Assembly (NCBI GenBank): GCA_027069135.1
Contig: JALXFE010000533.1
Span: 1-38,151 of the forward strand
Direction: 5' to 3'
Source of the DNA: Thermoanaerobaculia bacterium
GTDB taxonomy: Bacteria; Acidobacteriota; Thermoanaerobaculia; Multivoradales; JAHZIX01
Length of the DNA stretch: 38,151 bases
Shown: positions 1 through 8,895 of the stretch, piece by piece
Layout: every line of letters starts with the position of its first letter
Numbering within the stretch: position 1 is the stretch's first letter
The notes under the pieces: model-generated
The model's input: only the letters and a program-made list of their open reading frames with translations
Told to the model about the DNA's origin: nothing
Databases searched by the model: none
Made by a program: the position numbers and the translations under genes

Positions 1-236
1 TCGTTGTGGCGACTGTAGTGTTCGACGCGGCCAAGCTCGGGTATTTCCAGATCCAAGACGGTTTGGTCGGGGCCGCGCTGGCGGGGAGATTCCTGCGCCT
101 CGACACCGCTCTTGATGGCGACCATCAAGCGGCCGCTTTCTGGGAGCAGCTTCTCGATCAGGATACGGAGCGGCTTTTCGTCCTCGGCGAGGACGACTTG
201 GATGGAGCGCTGGCCGGATGTAGCAACGTCGATCAT
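1..236 (-). CDS. Response-regulator receiver-domain protein, 5' part only (cut by window edge)
   Basis: The reading frame opens at an ATG at 236 and runs off the left edge after 78 codons. It looks like the N-terminal part of a CheY-type receiver domain. Residues 12-19 (IQVVLAED) match beta-1 and the acidic pocket. An amphipathic helix follows (PLRILIEKLL). The segment TVLDLEIPEL places a candidate phospho-acceptor Asp at residue 62, 43 residues after Asp19, which is the normal spacing. The usual DG after the Pro-Glu/Met loop is replaced by GR, so the domain is somewhat divergent. The output domain lies outside the window. The gene is co-directional with ftsZ and starts 193 bp after its stop, so it may be read through from the dcw cluster or have its own promoter. 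The upstream GGGA is a weak ribosome site. The receiver call is an inference from short motifs. Confidence 0.55.
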   Translation of the reverse strand, partial: MIDVATSGQRSIQVVLAEDEKPLRILIEKLLPESGRLMVAIKSGVEAQESPRQRGPDQTVLDLEIPELGRVEHYSRHN

Positions 237-429
237 GGTATTCCCGGGCAAAGCCTGGACGGCGGAGGGCAGACCAGAGAGCCTCTACAAGCTCCCGGGG
301 TTGAATCACCTACACCTTTTAGAGTCAGCCCATGATAGCGCCATTGGGAGACGCGTGCAGGGGCCCAGAGGTCTCCCTCGGGAGATCCCAGGAACCGTAC
401 CGACCCGCAGGAAGAGAAGATCGCCTCGC
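237..429 (-). other. Intergenic region between ftsZ and the receiver gene
   Basis: This 193-bp gap holds no convincing gene. On the minus strand an imperfect hairpin (GGGATCTCCC/GGGAGACC, about 369-390) lies shortly after the ftsZ stop but has no T-run. A TATCAT hexamer about 110 bp before the receiver ATG resembles a -10 box without a good -35. Whether ftsZ transcription ends here cannot be decided from sequence. Confidence 0.3.
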
Positions 430-1716
430 TCAGTCCATTTGCTTTCGTAGCACCGTCGGGATGTCGTAGTCGTCGACATTTGACCAGTTGGGCCCGAATC
501 CACCGGGGTCCTCGCTCTGGGAATGAGCGACGACCTTGCGATAGAAAGGAACTTCGTCGAGGCTCTTCTCGTCCGCCTCGGCTTCTATGGCCGGTGCTTC
601 CGATCGCCTGTCGTCCTCGGGAGCCTCCGGTGTCATCGCTGCCGGGACGCTCGGCGCCGCTGAGATCTGAGCCGCCGGTCGATGGATCACGGGTCGTTCC
701 AGGCGAGGGGTGCCCTCGTCGAAACCCGTAGCGATGACGGTGACTTTCATCGCCTCTTCGAGGGTATCGTCAATGACCATCCCAGAGATGATGTTGGCGT
801 TTTCGTCCACGGACTCAGCGATGATCCGTGCCGACTCCGCCACCTCGTGGAGGGTGAGATCCTGGCCGCCGGAGATGTTGATCAACACGCCCTGAGCTCC
901 CTGGATGGAGGTCTCTTCCAGCAGCGGTGAAGAGATGGCCCGTTGGGCCGCTTCCACCGCGCGGTTCTCCCCCTTGGCGATGCCTGTGCCCATCAGAGCC
1001 ATACCCATGCCGGTCATGATCGTGCGCACATCGGCAAAATCGACGTTGATTTCCCCGGGCACGGTGATCAGATCGCTGATGCCCTGGACCGCCTGCCGGA
1101 GGACGTCGTCGGCGATCCGAAACGCCTCCGAGAGGGGGGTGCCCCGATCCACGAAGCTGAGCAGGCGCTCGTTGGGGATGGTGATCAAGGTGTCCACCGC
1201 CGAGCGCAATTCTTCGATGCCGCGCTCCGCGTATTGTTGGCGCCGCCGGCCCTCGAAACCGAAGGGTTTGGTGACCACCGCCACCGTCAAGGCGCCGATC
1301 TCAGAAGCGAGGGACGCGATGACCGGAGCGGCGCCGGTACCGGTGCCGCCCCCCAAGCCCGCGGTGAGGAAGACCATGTCGGAGCCTTCCAGCAGGGCGA
1401 GGATCGCCTCCGTGTCTTCGAGGGCTGCCTTGCGGCCGACCTCCGGATCCGAGCCGGCACCGAGCCCCTTGGTCAGCTGTTGGCCGACTTGCAATTTGGT
1501 TGCCGCCTTGCATTTCCTCAAGGCCTGTAAATCCGTGTTGGCAGCGATGAACTCGATGCCCCCCAACTCCGCCGCGATCATGCGGTCCACGGCGTTGCCA
1601 CCGCCACCGCCGACACCGATGACCCGGATCTTGGCGGGAGCCATTCCCGGAATCTCCAATCCCTCCGGAGGCACGGTTGTGGCTTCCGGGACTTCCTGTT
1701 CGTCGAACAAAATCAT
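430..1716 (-). CDS. ftsZ: Cell division protein FtsZ
   Basis: FtsZ is the tubulin-like GTPase that polymerises into the cytokinetic ring at midcell. The 428-residue product has the N-terminal nucleotide-binding loop [13 protein letters not shown] (residues 34-46) and the tubulin signature GGGTGTG (122-128). The T7 synergy loop NVDFADV completes GTP hydrolysis in the neighbouring subunit. A low-complexity linker rich in Pro, Ala and Glu (about residues 345-405) precedes the C-terminal peptide [11 protein letters not shown], which docks FtsA. Length and domain order are normal. The ATG start has AAAGGGG seven bases upstream. ftsZ is the last dcw gene, 43 bp after ftsA, so the filament and its membrane anchor are co-expressed. 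No missing catalytic residue was seen. Confidence 0.98.
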   Translation of the reverse strand: MILFDEQEVPEATTVPPEGLEIPGMAPAKIRVIGVGGGGGNAVDRMIAAELGGIEFIAANTDLQALRKCKAATKLQVGQQLTKGLGAGSDPEVGRKAALEDTEAILALLEGSDMVFLTAGLGGGTGTGAAPVIASLASEIGALTVAVVTKPFGFEGRRRQQYAERGIEELRSAVDTLITIPNERLLSFVDRGTPLSEAFRIADDVLRQAVQGISDLITVPGEINVDFADVRTIMTGMGMALMGTGIAKGENRAVEAAQRAISSPLLEETSIQGAQGVLINISGGQDLTLHEVAESARIIAESVDENANIISGMVIDDTLEEAMKVTVIATGFDEGTPRLERPVIHRPAAQISAAPSVPAAMTPEAPEDDRRSEAPAIEAEADEKSLDEVPFYRKVVAHSQSEDPGGFGPNWSNVDDYDIPTVLRKQMD

Positions 1717-1759
1717 GATTCATCCCCTTTCTGGGTTGGATCTTGGAACGGGATTGCGC

Positions 1760-2998
1760 TCACAGCAGGTCCTCGAACATGCCGCGCAGGCTCCCCATCA
1801 TTTCTCGAACACTAAAGGGCGATCGACGGCGCCGCTTGGTACGGTTCTGTTCGGCCAGCATCCCCCAACGGAGCAACCCGGAGGTGGTACACCAGCCGGG
1901 GCTATTGATGACGTCGATAAGGCCCCCAAATTTGCGGGGCAAGCCGTACCGGACGCCGGTGTTGAAAATCTGCTCTGCCAGTTCCAGGAGGCCGTCGAGT
2001 TGGGCACCTCCGCCGGTCAAGACCACGCCCGCCCGCGGCGCTTCCTCGAAACCGTGGCGAACCAGGTCTTCCAAGATCATGCAGAAGAGCTCCTCCGCTC
2101 GAGGCTGGAGGATCTCGCACAGTTCCTTGCGCGGAACCACTCGCGTCGTGCCACCGGCGACGGTCGGCACGGATAGGCCTTCGTCGTCGTTGACCATATG
2201 GGCCAAGCAGCAACCGTCTCGGATCTTGATCTTCTCGGCTTCTGCGAAAGGGGTGCGCAGCACCATAGCCAGGTCGTTGGTGAAGTGCCCTGCAGCGATC
2301 GGCAGGACGCCGCTATGCTGGACCTCCGACTCCCCGAAGAGTCCGTACTCGGTGGTGCCGGAGCCGACATCCAGGAGTAGAACCCCGAGCTCCCGCTCGT
2401 CTTCCGTGAGCACGGCTTCCGCCGTGGCCAGGGGCTCGAAGACCATCTCGATGACTTCGATGCCAGCGCGGTTGACGCATGTGAGCAGCGTTTTCGAGCG
2501 GGTGACGTTGCCGGTCACCATGTGCAGAAGAACCTCCAATCGGCTCCCCAGCATCCCGAGGGGCTCGGCGATGCCGCCCTGCTCGTCGACCAGGAATTCC
2601 TGAGGGATGGCGTGGAGGATTTGCCGATCCGAGGGCAGGGCCGCGGATTGGGCGGCGTCCAGGACCCGCCGGATATCCTCTCGGGTGATCTCGCGATCCT
2701 TGCGCTTGACCGACACCATGCCACGGCAATTGACGCTGCGGATATCCCCGCCGGCGACGCCTACAAACGCCCGGGAGATCTCGACACCCGCCATGACCTC
2801 GGCTTCTTCGCTCGCTTGTTTGAGCGCATCCACCGTGGCTTCGACGTTGACGATGTTGCCCTTGCGGGTGCCTCGGTTCGGCGCCGTGCCCTTGCCCACG
2901 ACCTCGATCTCACCCTCCTCCGTGCGGAGGCCGATGAGCACGCCGATCTTCGACGAGCCGATGTCGATTCCTACGAGATAATCTTCCGGTTTGGCCAT
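1760..2998 (-). CDS. ftsA: Cell division protein FtsA
   Basis: FtsA is an actin-fold ATPase that tethers FtsZ to the inner membrane and recruits later division proteins. The N-terminus reads LVGIDIGSSKIGVLIG, the first phosphate-binding loop of the actin/Hsp70 fold. LDVGSGTTEYGLFG forms the second phosphate loop and VVLTGGGAQLDGL the adenosine motif. The C-terminal segment SVREMMGSLRGMFEDLL is the expected amphipathic membrane-targeting helix. I chose the ATG at 2998 because AGAGGG lies eight bases upstream and homologues begin close to this point. A GTG at 3007 would add three residues and overlap the ftsQ stop as GTGA, and cannot be excluded. The product is 412 residues, within the family range. 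Confidence 0.97.
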   Translation of the reverse strand: MAKPEDYLVGIDIGSSKIGVLIGLRTEEGEIEVVGKGTAPNRGTRKGNIVNVEATVDALKQASEEAEVMAGVEISRAFVGVAGGDIRSVNCRGMVSVKRKDREITREDIRRVLDAAQSAALPSDRQILHAIPQEFLVDEQGGIAEPLGMLGSRLEVLLHMVTGNVTRSKTLLTCVNRAGIEVIEMVFEPLATAEAVLTEDERELGVLLLDVGSGTTEYGLFGESEVQHSGVLPIAAGHFTNDLAMVLRTPFAEAEKIKIRDGCCLAHMVNDDEGLSVPTVAGGTTRVVPRKELCEILQPRAEELFCMILEDLVRHGFEEAPRAGVVLTGGGAQLDGLLELAEQIFNTGVRYGLPRKFGGLIDVINSPGWCTTSGLLRWGMLAEQNRTKRRRRSPFSVREMMGSLRGMFEDLL

Positions 2999-3003
2999 TC
3001 GCC

Positions 3004-3894
3004 TCACCCTCTGCTCTCAAGCCGGGACGGGGGGATCAATCCCTCGCCACCGGGTTCAGGTTTCAAAACGATCCTCTGCGCAAAGCGCAGATCTACAGCT
3101 GCAACGTTCGCCACCCGCAGAGCGATCTCGGGAACGAGACGGCTCACGGAGGCATACTTTTCTTCCAGGCTCCCCGGGCGGACCACCAACGGGAACGGTA
3201 GGCGGTCGGTCCTCAGGAGAAAATCTTCCGGTCCGAGAATCTCAATGCGCTCGAGACCACCGCCCCAGGAGGAACCGAGCCGCTCGAATTCCTGGGCTGC
3301 GGCGATCGCTCCAGCGAGCTCCCGAGGGCTCGTCGACTCGCCGTTTATGCGGGGGAGGCCGATCGAATCGGAGCCGTCCTCGACGAGCGCGATGATCCCT
3401 CCGTCCCGGTCGAGGAAGGTCTCGGTGCCGTCCTTCTCCAACACCGCTACCGGCGTCTTCTCGAGGATGGCGACCTCCAACACGTTGGGAAGGCGTTTGC
3501 GCAGGGAGACGGATTCCAACCAGGGATGCCCCTCGAGGCGCTGGCGGACCTCCGGCAGGCGGAGGCGCAAGAGGTTGTGTCCGTGGATCGGATCGAGGCT
3601 GGTCTCGACCCAGGGGATCGGAACCCGACCGGAAGAGGCGATCTGGATCTCCTGGACGGCGAATTGGGGCGTGGTCAAGGTCCAAGCCGTGGCTGCCGTA
3701 GGTAGGCCGACGATGACCGCCGCCTGGGCCAAGAGCTTGAGGAGGCCGAGAGCGCGCCGCCGTCGATGCCGTCGCACCACCGCGGGACGCCTAAAGGGAG
3801 CCTGCGGCGACTCCGCGGAGATCCTCCGAGGCCGCGCCTCGACGGAGGGCCCGTTGGGAGTCTCGGTTTCGCGTAACGCTTGGAGGGCCGTCAT
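3004..3894 (-). CDS. ftsQ: Cell division protein FtsQ (POTRA-domain divisome subunit)
   Basis: FtsQ is a bitopic inner-membrane protein that links early division proteins to the FtsL-FtsB-FtsW-FtsI synthase complex. The 296-residue product starts with a basic cytoplasmic tail rich in Arg, then one membrane segment (roughly residues 48-68). A POTRA domain follows, seen in FAVQEIQIASSGRVP and in HPWLESVSLRKRLPNVLEV, the typical WLxxxxxxRxxPxxLxV pattern. The C-terminal FtsQ/DivIB domain includes VAAVDLRFAQRIVLKP. The start is the ATG at 3894, which overlaps the murC stop as ATGA. The frame is open further upstream, but that part is antisense-like Arg/Pro-rich sequence inside murC. Other divisome partners encoded here are ftsL in this cluster and ftsB beside eno. 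Confidence 0.93.
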   Translation of the reverse strand: MTALQALRETETPNGPSVEARPRRISAESPQAPFRRPAVVRRHRRRRALGLLKLLAQAAVIVGLPTAATAWTLTTPQFAVQEIQIASSGRVPIPWVETSLDPIHGHNLLRLRLPEVRQRLEGHPWLESVSLRKRLPNVLEVAILEKTPVAVLEKDGTETFLDRDGGIIALVEDGSDSIGLPRINGESTSPRELAGAIAAAQEFERLGSSWGGGLERIEILGPEDFLLRTDRLPFPLVVRPGSLEEKYASVSRLVPEIALRVANVAAVDLRFAQRIVLKPEPGGEGLIPPSRLESRG

Positions 3895-5279
3895 GGCTGT
3901 TCCTCCACCAGCCGGTTGGCGAGGCGGTAGACATCCCCGGCACCGAGGGCTAGAACGAGGTCTCCCGGCGAGACCCGGGGTGCGAGAGCTTCGATGGCCT
4001 GGTCCCAATCCGGGCAGTAGGAGACTTGACGGTGGCCGCTGGCTTTGGCCGCGGTGACCACGAGCTCTCCGGTGACGCCTTCGACGGGCTCTTCCCGGGA
4101 TCCATAGACATCCAAGACGACGGCGTGGTCCGCGGCCAGCAAGGCTCGTCCGAAGTCCTGGGCCAACAGCTGGGTTCTGCTGTAGAGGTGGGGTTGGAAG
4201 ATGGCGTGGATGCGGTGGGTACCGGCGGTCGCCCGGGCTGCCTCGAGGGTCGCGGCGACTTCCGTGGGGTGGTGAGCATAGTCGTCGATGACCGTCGCCC
4301 CCCGCCATTCTCCGAGGCGCTCGAAGCGCCGGTGGACGCCTCCGAAGCCGGTGAGCGCTGCCGCGGCCTCCTCGAAGTCGACCTCGAGGCAGAGCCCTAC
4401 CGCCAGGGCCGCCAGAGCATTGCGCACGTTGTGGTCCCCGGGCATCGGGAGCTCCACCTTGCCCAGGAGGCCGACACCGGCCCGATGAACCTCGAACCGG
4501 CTGCCCCCGGCGCCGGACTCCACCGCCGCGGCGCTGAGCTCTGCCTGGGGGGAGAGGCCGTAGGTCAGGATGCGCCGATCCGAAAGCCGCGGCAGGACCT
4601 GCTGCACGCCGGGCTCGTCGAGGCAGAGGATCACGCGGCCGAAGAACGGTACCCGGTCGGCGAAGCTGACGAAGGCGTCCTTGATCTCGTCGAGATCGCG
4701 GTAGGTGTCCAGATGATCTTCGTCGATGTTGGTGATCACCGCGATGACCGGCGCCAGGCGTAGGAAGCTGCGGTCGAATTCGTCGGCCTCGGCGACCAGG
4801 AATTCGCTCTTGCCGAGGCGGGCGCCGGTCCCGGAAACTCGCAGCCGGCCCCCGACGATGACCGTCGGGTCCAGGCCCACGGCGGTCAGGATGGTCCCGA
4901 TGAGAGAGGTCGTCGTGGTCTTGCCGTGGGTTCCGGCGACGGCGATACCGTATTTGAGCCGCATCAGCTCCGCCAGCATCTCGGCCCGGCGTACGACGGG
5001 AATGCCCCGTTCCCGGGCTCCGGCGACCTCCGGCATCTGCGGGGACACGGCGGAGGAGATGACCATCAGATCCGTGTCGTCGAGGTGGGAGAGGGCGTGG
5101 CCCTCCTGAATCTCGACGCCCAACCCCGCCAGGCGCTCGGTGGTTTGAGACGAGGCGCGGTCGCAGCCCGTCACCCGCAGGTCATAGTCCAGGAGGACCT
5201 CGGCGATCCCGCTCATGCCTGCGCCGCCGATGCCGACGAAATGGACTTGGGTCAGGTCGCTGAAGCGCTTGAACATCAT
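3891..5279 (-). CDS. murC: UDP-N-acetylmuramate--L-alanine ligase MurC
   Basis: MurC adds L-Ala to UDP-MurNAc with ATP, the first amino-acid step of cytoplasmic peptidoglycan precursor synthesis. The 462-residue product has the UDP-binding loop FVGIGGAGMSG (14-24) and the Mur ligase P-loop GTHGKTTTT (116-124). The central domain carries NIDEDHLDTY. The C-terminal domain has IDDYAHHPTEV, characteristic of MurC. The start is the second-choice ATG at 5279: it overlaps the murG stop as ATGA and has GGAGG eight bases upstream. An ATG at 5300 would add seven residues inside murG. No murB or ddl separates murC from ftsQ, unlike the classical order. Confidence 0.97.
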   Translation of the reverse strand: MMFKRFSDLTQVHFVGIGGAGMSGIAEVLLDYDLRVTGCDRASSQTTERLAGLGVEIQEGHALSHLDDTDLMVISSAVSPQMPEVAGARERGIPVVRRAEMLAELMRLKYGIAVAGTHGKTTTTSLIGTILTAVGLDPTVIVGGRLRVSGTGARLGKSEFLVAEADEFDRSFLRLAPVIAVITNIDEDHLDTYRDLDEIKDAFVSFADRVPFFGRVILCLDEPGVQQVLPRLSDRRILTYGLSPQAELSAAAVESGAGGSRFEVHRAGVGLLGKVELPMPGDHNVRNALAALAVGLCLEVDFEEAAAALTGFGGVHRRFERLGEWRGATVIDDYAHHPTEVAATLEAARATAGTHRIHAIFQPHLYSRTQLLAQDFGRALLAADHAVVLDVYGSREEPVEGVTGELVVTAAKASGHRQVSYCPDWDQAIEALAPRVSPGDLVLALGAGDVYRLANRLVEEQP

Positions 5280-6406
5280 GATCGGCGCCTCCGAGCCCAT
5301 TGCTCGAGGCGGTCGGCGATGATCTTCGAGGCGTCACCCCCGGCGAGCTCCCGAGCGGCCCGGCCCATGCGCTGCAACCGATCCGGTTCACCGAGCAAGA
5401 CGACGAGGCGTTCGGCCAATTGAGAGGCCAGGCGCTGCGCGGTCAAGGTGGGGCTTGTGGGCTCTCCGGAGAGGACCTCGGCGGCCCCGCGCTCTTCAAG
5501 AATGCGGGCGTTTCCTCCCTGATGCCCGAGTGCGTGGACCAGAGGCACGAGGAGCGACGGCCGGCCGGCGGCGCAGATCTCCGCCAGGGTCAAGGCTCCA
5601 GCCCGCGAGATCACCAGCTGGGAATGATCCATGGCGACGGCGACGTCCTCGAGAAATGCGGTGACTTCCACCTCGGCGTCGAGGCGGCCTTCCTTGCGTA
5701 GCCGGTCGTAGGCGGCCTGGGTGTCTTCCCGGTGCCGTTCGCCGCATTGGTGCAGCACCCGCAGGCCCGGGAGTTTGGCCCCTGCCTCGGCGACCGCGGC
5801 GGGGAGCGCTTCGTTGAGTTGCTGGGCTCCCTGGCTCCCGCCGAGAATCAACAGGCGCGGTGGCGCCCAGGGGGGGGCAAGATCCGGAATCCCGAAGAAC
5901 TCCGGGCGGATGGGTGTGCCGGTGACCCGAGTGGGGCAGTGGAATTCCCCTCGGGTCTCCTCGAAGGCGACGGCGGCCTCCGTAGCCATGCGGGAAAGCC
6001 AGCGGTTGGCGACGCCGGAATGGGCGTTGGGCTCCAACAGGAGAACCGGCCGCCGGGCGAGACGACCTCCCACCACCGCCGGTGCGGATACGTAGCCACC
6101 GGTCCCCACGACCACGTCGGCGCCGGTCCTCCGGATCACCCGGCGGGCCGCCCAGGCGGAGCTCGCCAGAGTGGCGAGAGAACGAACCTTGCCTAGAATC
6201 CCTTGGCCCACGAGGGGCCGGGCAGGGAGCGTATAAAGCTCGAGTCCCCGCGCCGGGACGAGCTTGGCTTCGAGACCGGTAGCGGAGCCCATGAAACTCA
6301 CGACCCACCCCCGAGCACGGAGCTCTTCACCGAGGCTGAGGGCAGGAAAGATATGCCCACCGGTGCCGCCGCCGGCCAGAAGTGCATGGTAAGGGGAGCT
6401 GGGCAT
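5276..6406 (-). CDS. murG: Lipid II synthase MurG (UDP-GlcNAc transferase)
   Basis: MurG transfers GlcNAc to lipid I on the cytoplasmic face of the inner membrane, making lipid II. The product shows the glycine-rich acceptor motif LLAGGGTGGHIFPAL near the N-terminus. The second Rossmann domain contains LLILGGSQGAQQLNE, and the donor-binding segment is VISRAGALTLAEICAAGRPS. From the ATG at 6406 the protein has 376 residues. This start sits four bases after the ftsW stop and gives the short pre-GGGTGGH leader usual in homologues. An ATG at 6430 would add eight residues and overlap ftsW by 20 bp. Neither site has a strong Shine-Dalgarno, so translation is probably coupled to ftsW. Confidence 0.97.
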   Translation of the reverse strand: MPSSPYHALLAGGGTGGHIFPALSLGEELRARGWVVSFMGSATGLEAKLVPARGLELYTLPARPLVGQGILGKVRSLATLASSAWAARRVIRRTGADVVVGTGGYVSAPAVVGGRLARRPVLLLEPNAHSGVANRWLSRMATEAAVAFEETRGEFHCPTRVTGTPIRPEFFGIPDLAPPWAPPRLLILGGSQGAQQLNEALPAAVAEAGAKLPGLRVLHQCGERHREDTQAAYDRLRKEGRLDAEVEVTAFLEDVAVAMDHSQLVISRAGALTLAEICAAGRPSLLVPLVHALGHQGGNARILEERGAAEVLSGEPTSPTLTAQRLASQLAERLVVLLGEPDRLQRMGRAARELAGGDASKIIADRLEQWARRRRS

Positions 6407-6410
6407 CGCA

Positions 6411-7496
6411 TTATCCGTGTTGAGAGACATTGAGGATCAGTCCACAGGCGGTCAGCGTGCTGACCAACGACGAGCCACCGTAGGAGACGAAGGGCAACGG
6501 GATTCCTTTGGTGGGCAGCAGGGCCAAGCCGACGCTCATATGGGTCAGGGCCTGGATCCCGACCAAGGCCGTGAATCCCCAGGCCAGGAACGTGCCGAAA
6601 CGGTCCGGAGCCCGCAAGCCGGCGCGCACGCCTCGCCACAGGAAGATTCCCAGCAGACCCAGGAGGAAGACGGCCCCCAAGAGGCCCAACTCCTCGCAGA
6701 CGATCGAGAAGACGAAGTCCGAGTGCGGGTGAGGCAGGAAGTAGAGCTTCTGCAGGCTCTGCCCCAAACCCAATCCCTGGAAGCCTCCGGAACCCACCGC
6801 GATGAGGGATTGGGAGATCTGGAAGCTATCGCCCAGGGGATCCTCATCCGGCCGCAGAAACGTACCCAGGCGGCGGGCCCGGTAGGGGGCCATGGCGACG
6901 AGAAGATAGAGGGCCGGAATGCTCAGGACGAAGGCGGTGGTGACATACCTCCAGGCCAGGTTCGCCAGGAAGAGCATGACGGCTGTGGTGGTGAGCAGCA
7001 GTACCGCGGTGCCCAGGTCCGGCTCCAACAGGATCAGAGTGCCCAGAGTGCCCGCGGCAGCGGCGCAGGGGACAAGGCAGTGGAGGTGGTTGATGCGATC
7101 CCATTTGCGGTCGATCTGGTATGCCAGGAAGGGGATGAGCACCAACTTGGCGATTTCCGAGGGCTGAAGGGAGAGGCCACCGATGAAGAACCAGCGCCGG
7201 GCGCTGTTGAGGGGCGGAGAGAAGAGCACCGCCACCAGGAGTGCCAAGATCACTCCCATCAAGGCGTAGATGACCGCCGGGCGGCGGAGCCATTGGTAGT
7301 CGAAATGCATGGCGGCCGCCATGAGCATCAATCCGATGCCCGCGGCGAGGCTCTGCTTGACCAGAAACGGGTTGACGGCGCTTTCCGAGTCGAAAGCCAG
7401 GGCCGCACTGGCGGAGTAGATCATCACCAATCCGAAACCCGTCAGAGCCACGATGGCGGTGAAGAGCACCTTGTCGAAGGCGAGCTTCTTAGCCAT
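6411..7496 (-). CDS. ftsW: Septal peptidoglycan glycosyltransferase FtsW (SEDS family)
   Basis: FtsW is the polytopic SEDS polymerase that, paired with the class B penicillin-binding protein FtsI, polymerises lipid II at the septum. The 361-residue product contains about ten hydrophobic helices. It begins with LVMIYSASAAL and carries the SEDS segments LQPSEIAKLVLIPFLAY and LLEPDLGTAVLL. The ending TKGIPLPFVSYGGSSLV is diagnostic of the family. The HSDFVFSIVCEELGLLG segment is also typical. The start overlaps the end of murD by eight bases. The length is slightly short but no core segment is missing. Its cognate transpeptidase is encoded upstream in the same cluster. Confidence 0.96.
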   Translation of the reverse strand: MAKKLAFDKVLFTAIVALTGFGLVMIYSASAALAFDSESAVNPFLVKQSLAAGIGLMLMAAAMHFDYQWLRRPAVIYALMGVILALLVAVLFSPPLNSARRWFFIGGLSLQPSEIAKLVLIPFLAYQIDRKWDRINHLHCLVPCAAAAGTLGTLILLEPDLGTAVLLLTTTAVMLFLANLAWRYVTTAFVLSIPALYLLVAMAPYRARRLGTFLRPDEDPLGDSFQISQSLIAVGSGGFQGLGLGQSLQKLYFLPHPHSDFVFSIVCEELGLLGAVFLLGLLGIFLWRGVRAGLRAPDRFGTFLAWGFTALVGIQALTHMSVGLALLPTKGIPLPFVSYGGSSLVSTLTACGLILNVSQHG

Positions 7497-8895
7497 TCTT
7501 CACCTCCGGGAGCTCCTGAACGAGCTGCTGGAACCGTTCTCCCCGATGCCGAAAGCTGGTGAATTGGTCGAAGCTGGCGCAGGCCGGAGAGAGTAGGACG
7601 GCCTCACCCGCCGCCGCCCGCTCCGCCGCCGAGGCCACGGCTCGGCCCAAGGTCTCGCAGTCTTCCCAAGGCGCTAGGTTTCCGAAGAGGCGAGAGAAAG
7701 GCTCTGCCGCTTCTCCGATGAAATAAAGGTGCCGGATTTTTCGCGTCAGCGTGGGGAGAAGGTTCTCCGGATCATCCCCCTTGTGGCGTCCTCCGAGAAT
7801 CAGGTGGACGGAGTGATCCGGAAGGCCTTCCAAGGATTTCGCTGTGGCAGCAAAGTTGGTGCCTTTGCTGTCGTCGAAAAAGGCCACGCCGCCCCGATCC
7901 CTCACCCGGACCATGCGATGGGGTAAAGCCTCGAAGGTGCGAAGGGCCCGACGCAGGTCGTCCGGCGCGGTACCGAAGGCCCGGGCCAGCAGGGCCGCGG
8001 CCATGGCATTCTCGAGGTTGTGGGTTCCTTCCAGGGCGACATCCCGCCGATGGAAAAGCACCACCGGTGCCTGACCCGGAGCCATCTCGATAACCTGGTC
8101 GCCGTCCAGAAAGCATCCGTCCGACACGGTGCCGGCGCGGGAGAAGAACCGGCGCCGGGCGCCAAGCCCACCGGTCCATCGGCGCACGGCGTCATCGTCC
8201 CCGTTGAGCACCGCCTGATCGTCTCGGCCCTGGTTGCGGAACATCTCCAGTTTGGCCGCCGCATACTCGGCAAAGCCCGGGTAGCGGTCCAGGTGGTCCT
8301 CGGCGAGGTTCAGGAGGGCTCCCACCCGGGGTTTGAAAGTGATCAGGTTTTCCAGTTGAAAACTGGAAAGCTCCGCCACGAAGATACGGTCCTCGGGGCC
8401 CTCCACCCGATCGCTGATGGGCTGGCCGATGTTGCCGCAGACCTCCACTCGATGCCCCGCGGCGGTGAGCATGGCTCCGGTGAGCTCCGTCGTGGTGCTC
8501 TTGCCGTTGGTGCCGGTGATTCCCACCAGCGGCCCGTTCAGGAGGGGAAACGCCAACTCGACTTCCGAGAGGATCGGCAGGCTGGCGGCCCGGGCCGCTC
8601 GCAGAAGAGGCCGGGTGGGCGGTACACCGGGACTCACGACGACGCCGTCGAGGTTCGCCGGAAGATTCTCCGGTTCGCGGCCTAAGAGCAGCTCCAGGTT
8701 CCGTGCCCCAGCGAGATCGCCGAGATCGATGTCCGCCGCGTCTCGGCGGTCGACGGCGACGACTTCGACGCCCCGGCGAAGGAGAAGGCCCGCCGCCGAG
8801 CGTCCGGACAATCCCAGGCCGTAGACGAGGACCCGCCGTCCGCCGTCGGCGCTCCAGGGGATCTCTTCCCGTAGGCGATGTCGCAGAGCGTTCAT
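7489..8895 (-). CDS. murD: UDP-MurNAc-L-alanine--D-glutamate ligase MurD
   Basis: MurD adds D-Glu to UDP-MurNAc-L-Ala in the cytoplasm. The 468-residue product has an N-terminal Rossmann fold for the UDP substrate (VLVYGLGLSGRSAAG, about 22-36). The ATP loop is GITGTNGKSTTTE (125-137), followed by the central NLAEDHLDRY motif. The C-terminal domain includes FFDDSKGTNFAAT, the DSKGTN signature that separates MurD from the other Mur ligases. The start ATG overlaps the mraY stop as ATGA. The 3' end overlaps ftsW by eight bases. Both junctions fit translational coupling in the dcw transcript. Confidence 0.97.
   Translation of the reverse strand: MNALRHRLREEIPWSADGGRRVLVYGLGLSGRSAAGLLLRRGVEVVAVDRRDAADIDLGDLAGARNLELLLGREPENLPANLDGVVVSPGVPPTRPLLRAARAASLPILSEVELAFPLLNGPLVGITGTNGKSTTTELTGAMLTAAGHRVEVCGNIGQPISDRVEGPEDRIFVAELSSFQLENLITFKPRVGALLNLAEDHLDRYPGFAEYAAAKLEMFRNQGRDDQAVLNGDDDAVRRWTGGLGARRRFFSRAGTVSDGCFLDGDQVIEMAPGQAPVVLFHRRDVALEGTHNLENAMAAALLARAFGTAPDDLRRALRTFEALPHRMVRVRDRGGVAFFDDSKGTNFAATAKSLEGLPDHSVHLILGGRHKGDDPENLLPTLTRKIRHLYFIGEAAEPFSRLFGNLAPWEDCETLGRAVASAAERAAAGEAVLLSPACASFDQFTSFRHRGERFQQLVQELPEVKNG

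Noticed and set aside
905-2176. Long plus-strand open frame opposite ftsZ and ftsA
   Set aside because: Low-complexity Ser/Arg/Pro antisense translation of two certain genes; no domain and no independent start signals.
2522-4057. Plus-strand open frame opposite ftsA and ftsQ
   Set aside because: Antisense shadow made open by high GC; the opposite strand has well-supported genes.
3895-4308. Upstream extension of ftsQ
   Set aside because: The added part lies within murC and is Arg/Pro-rich; the ATG at 3894 gives an ATGA junction and the normal FtsQ head.
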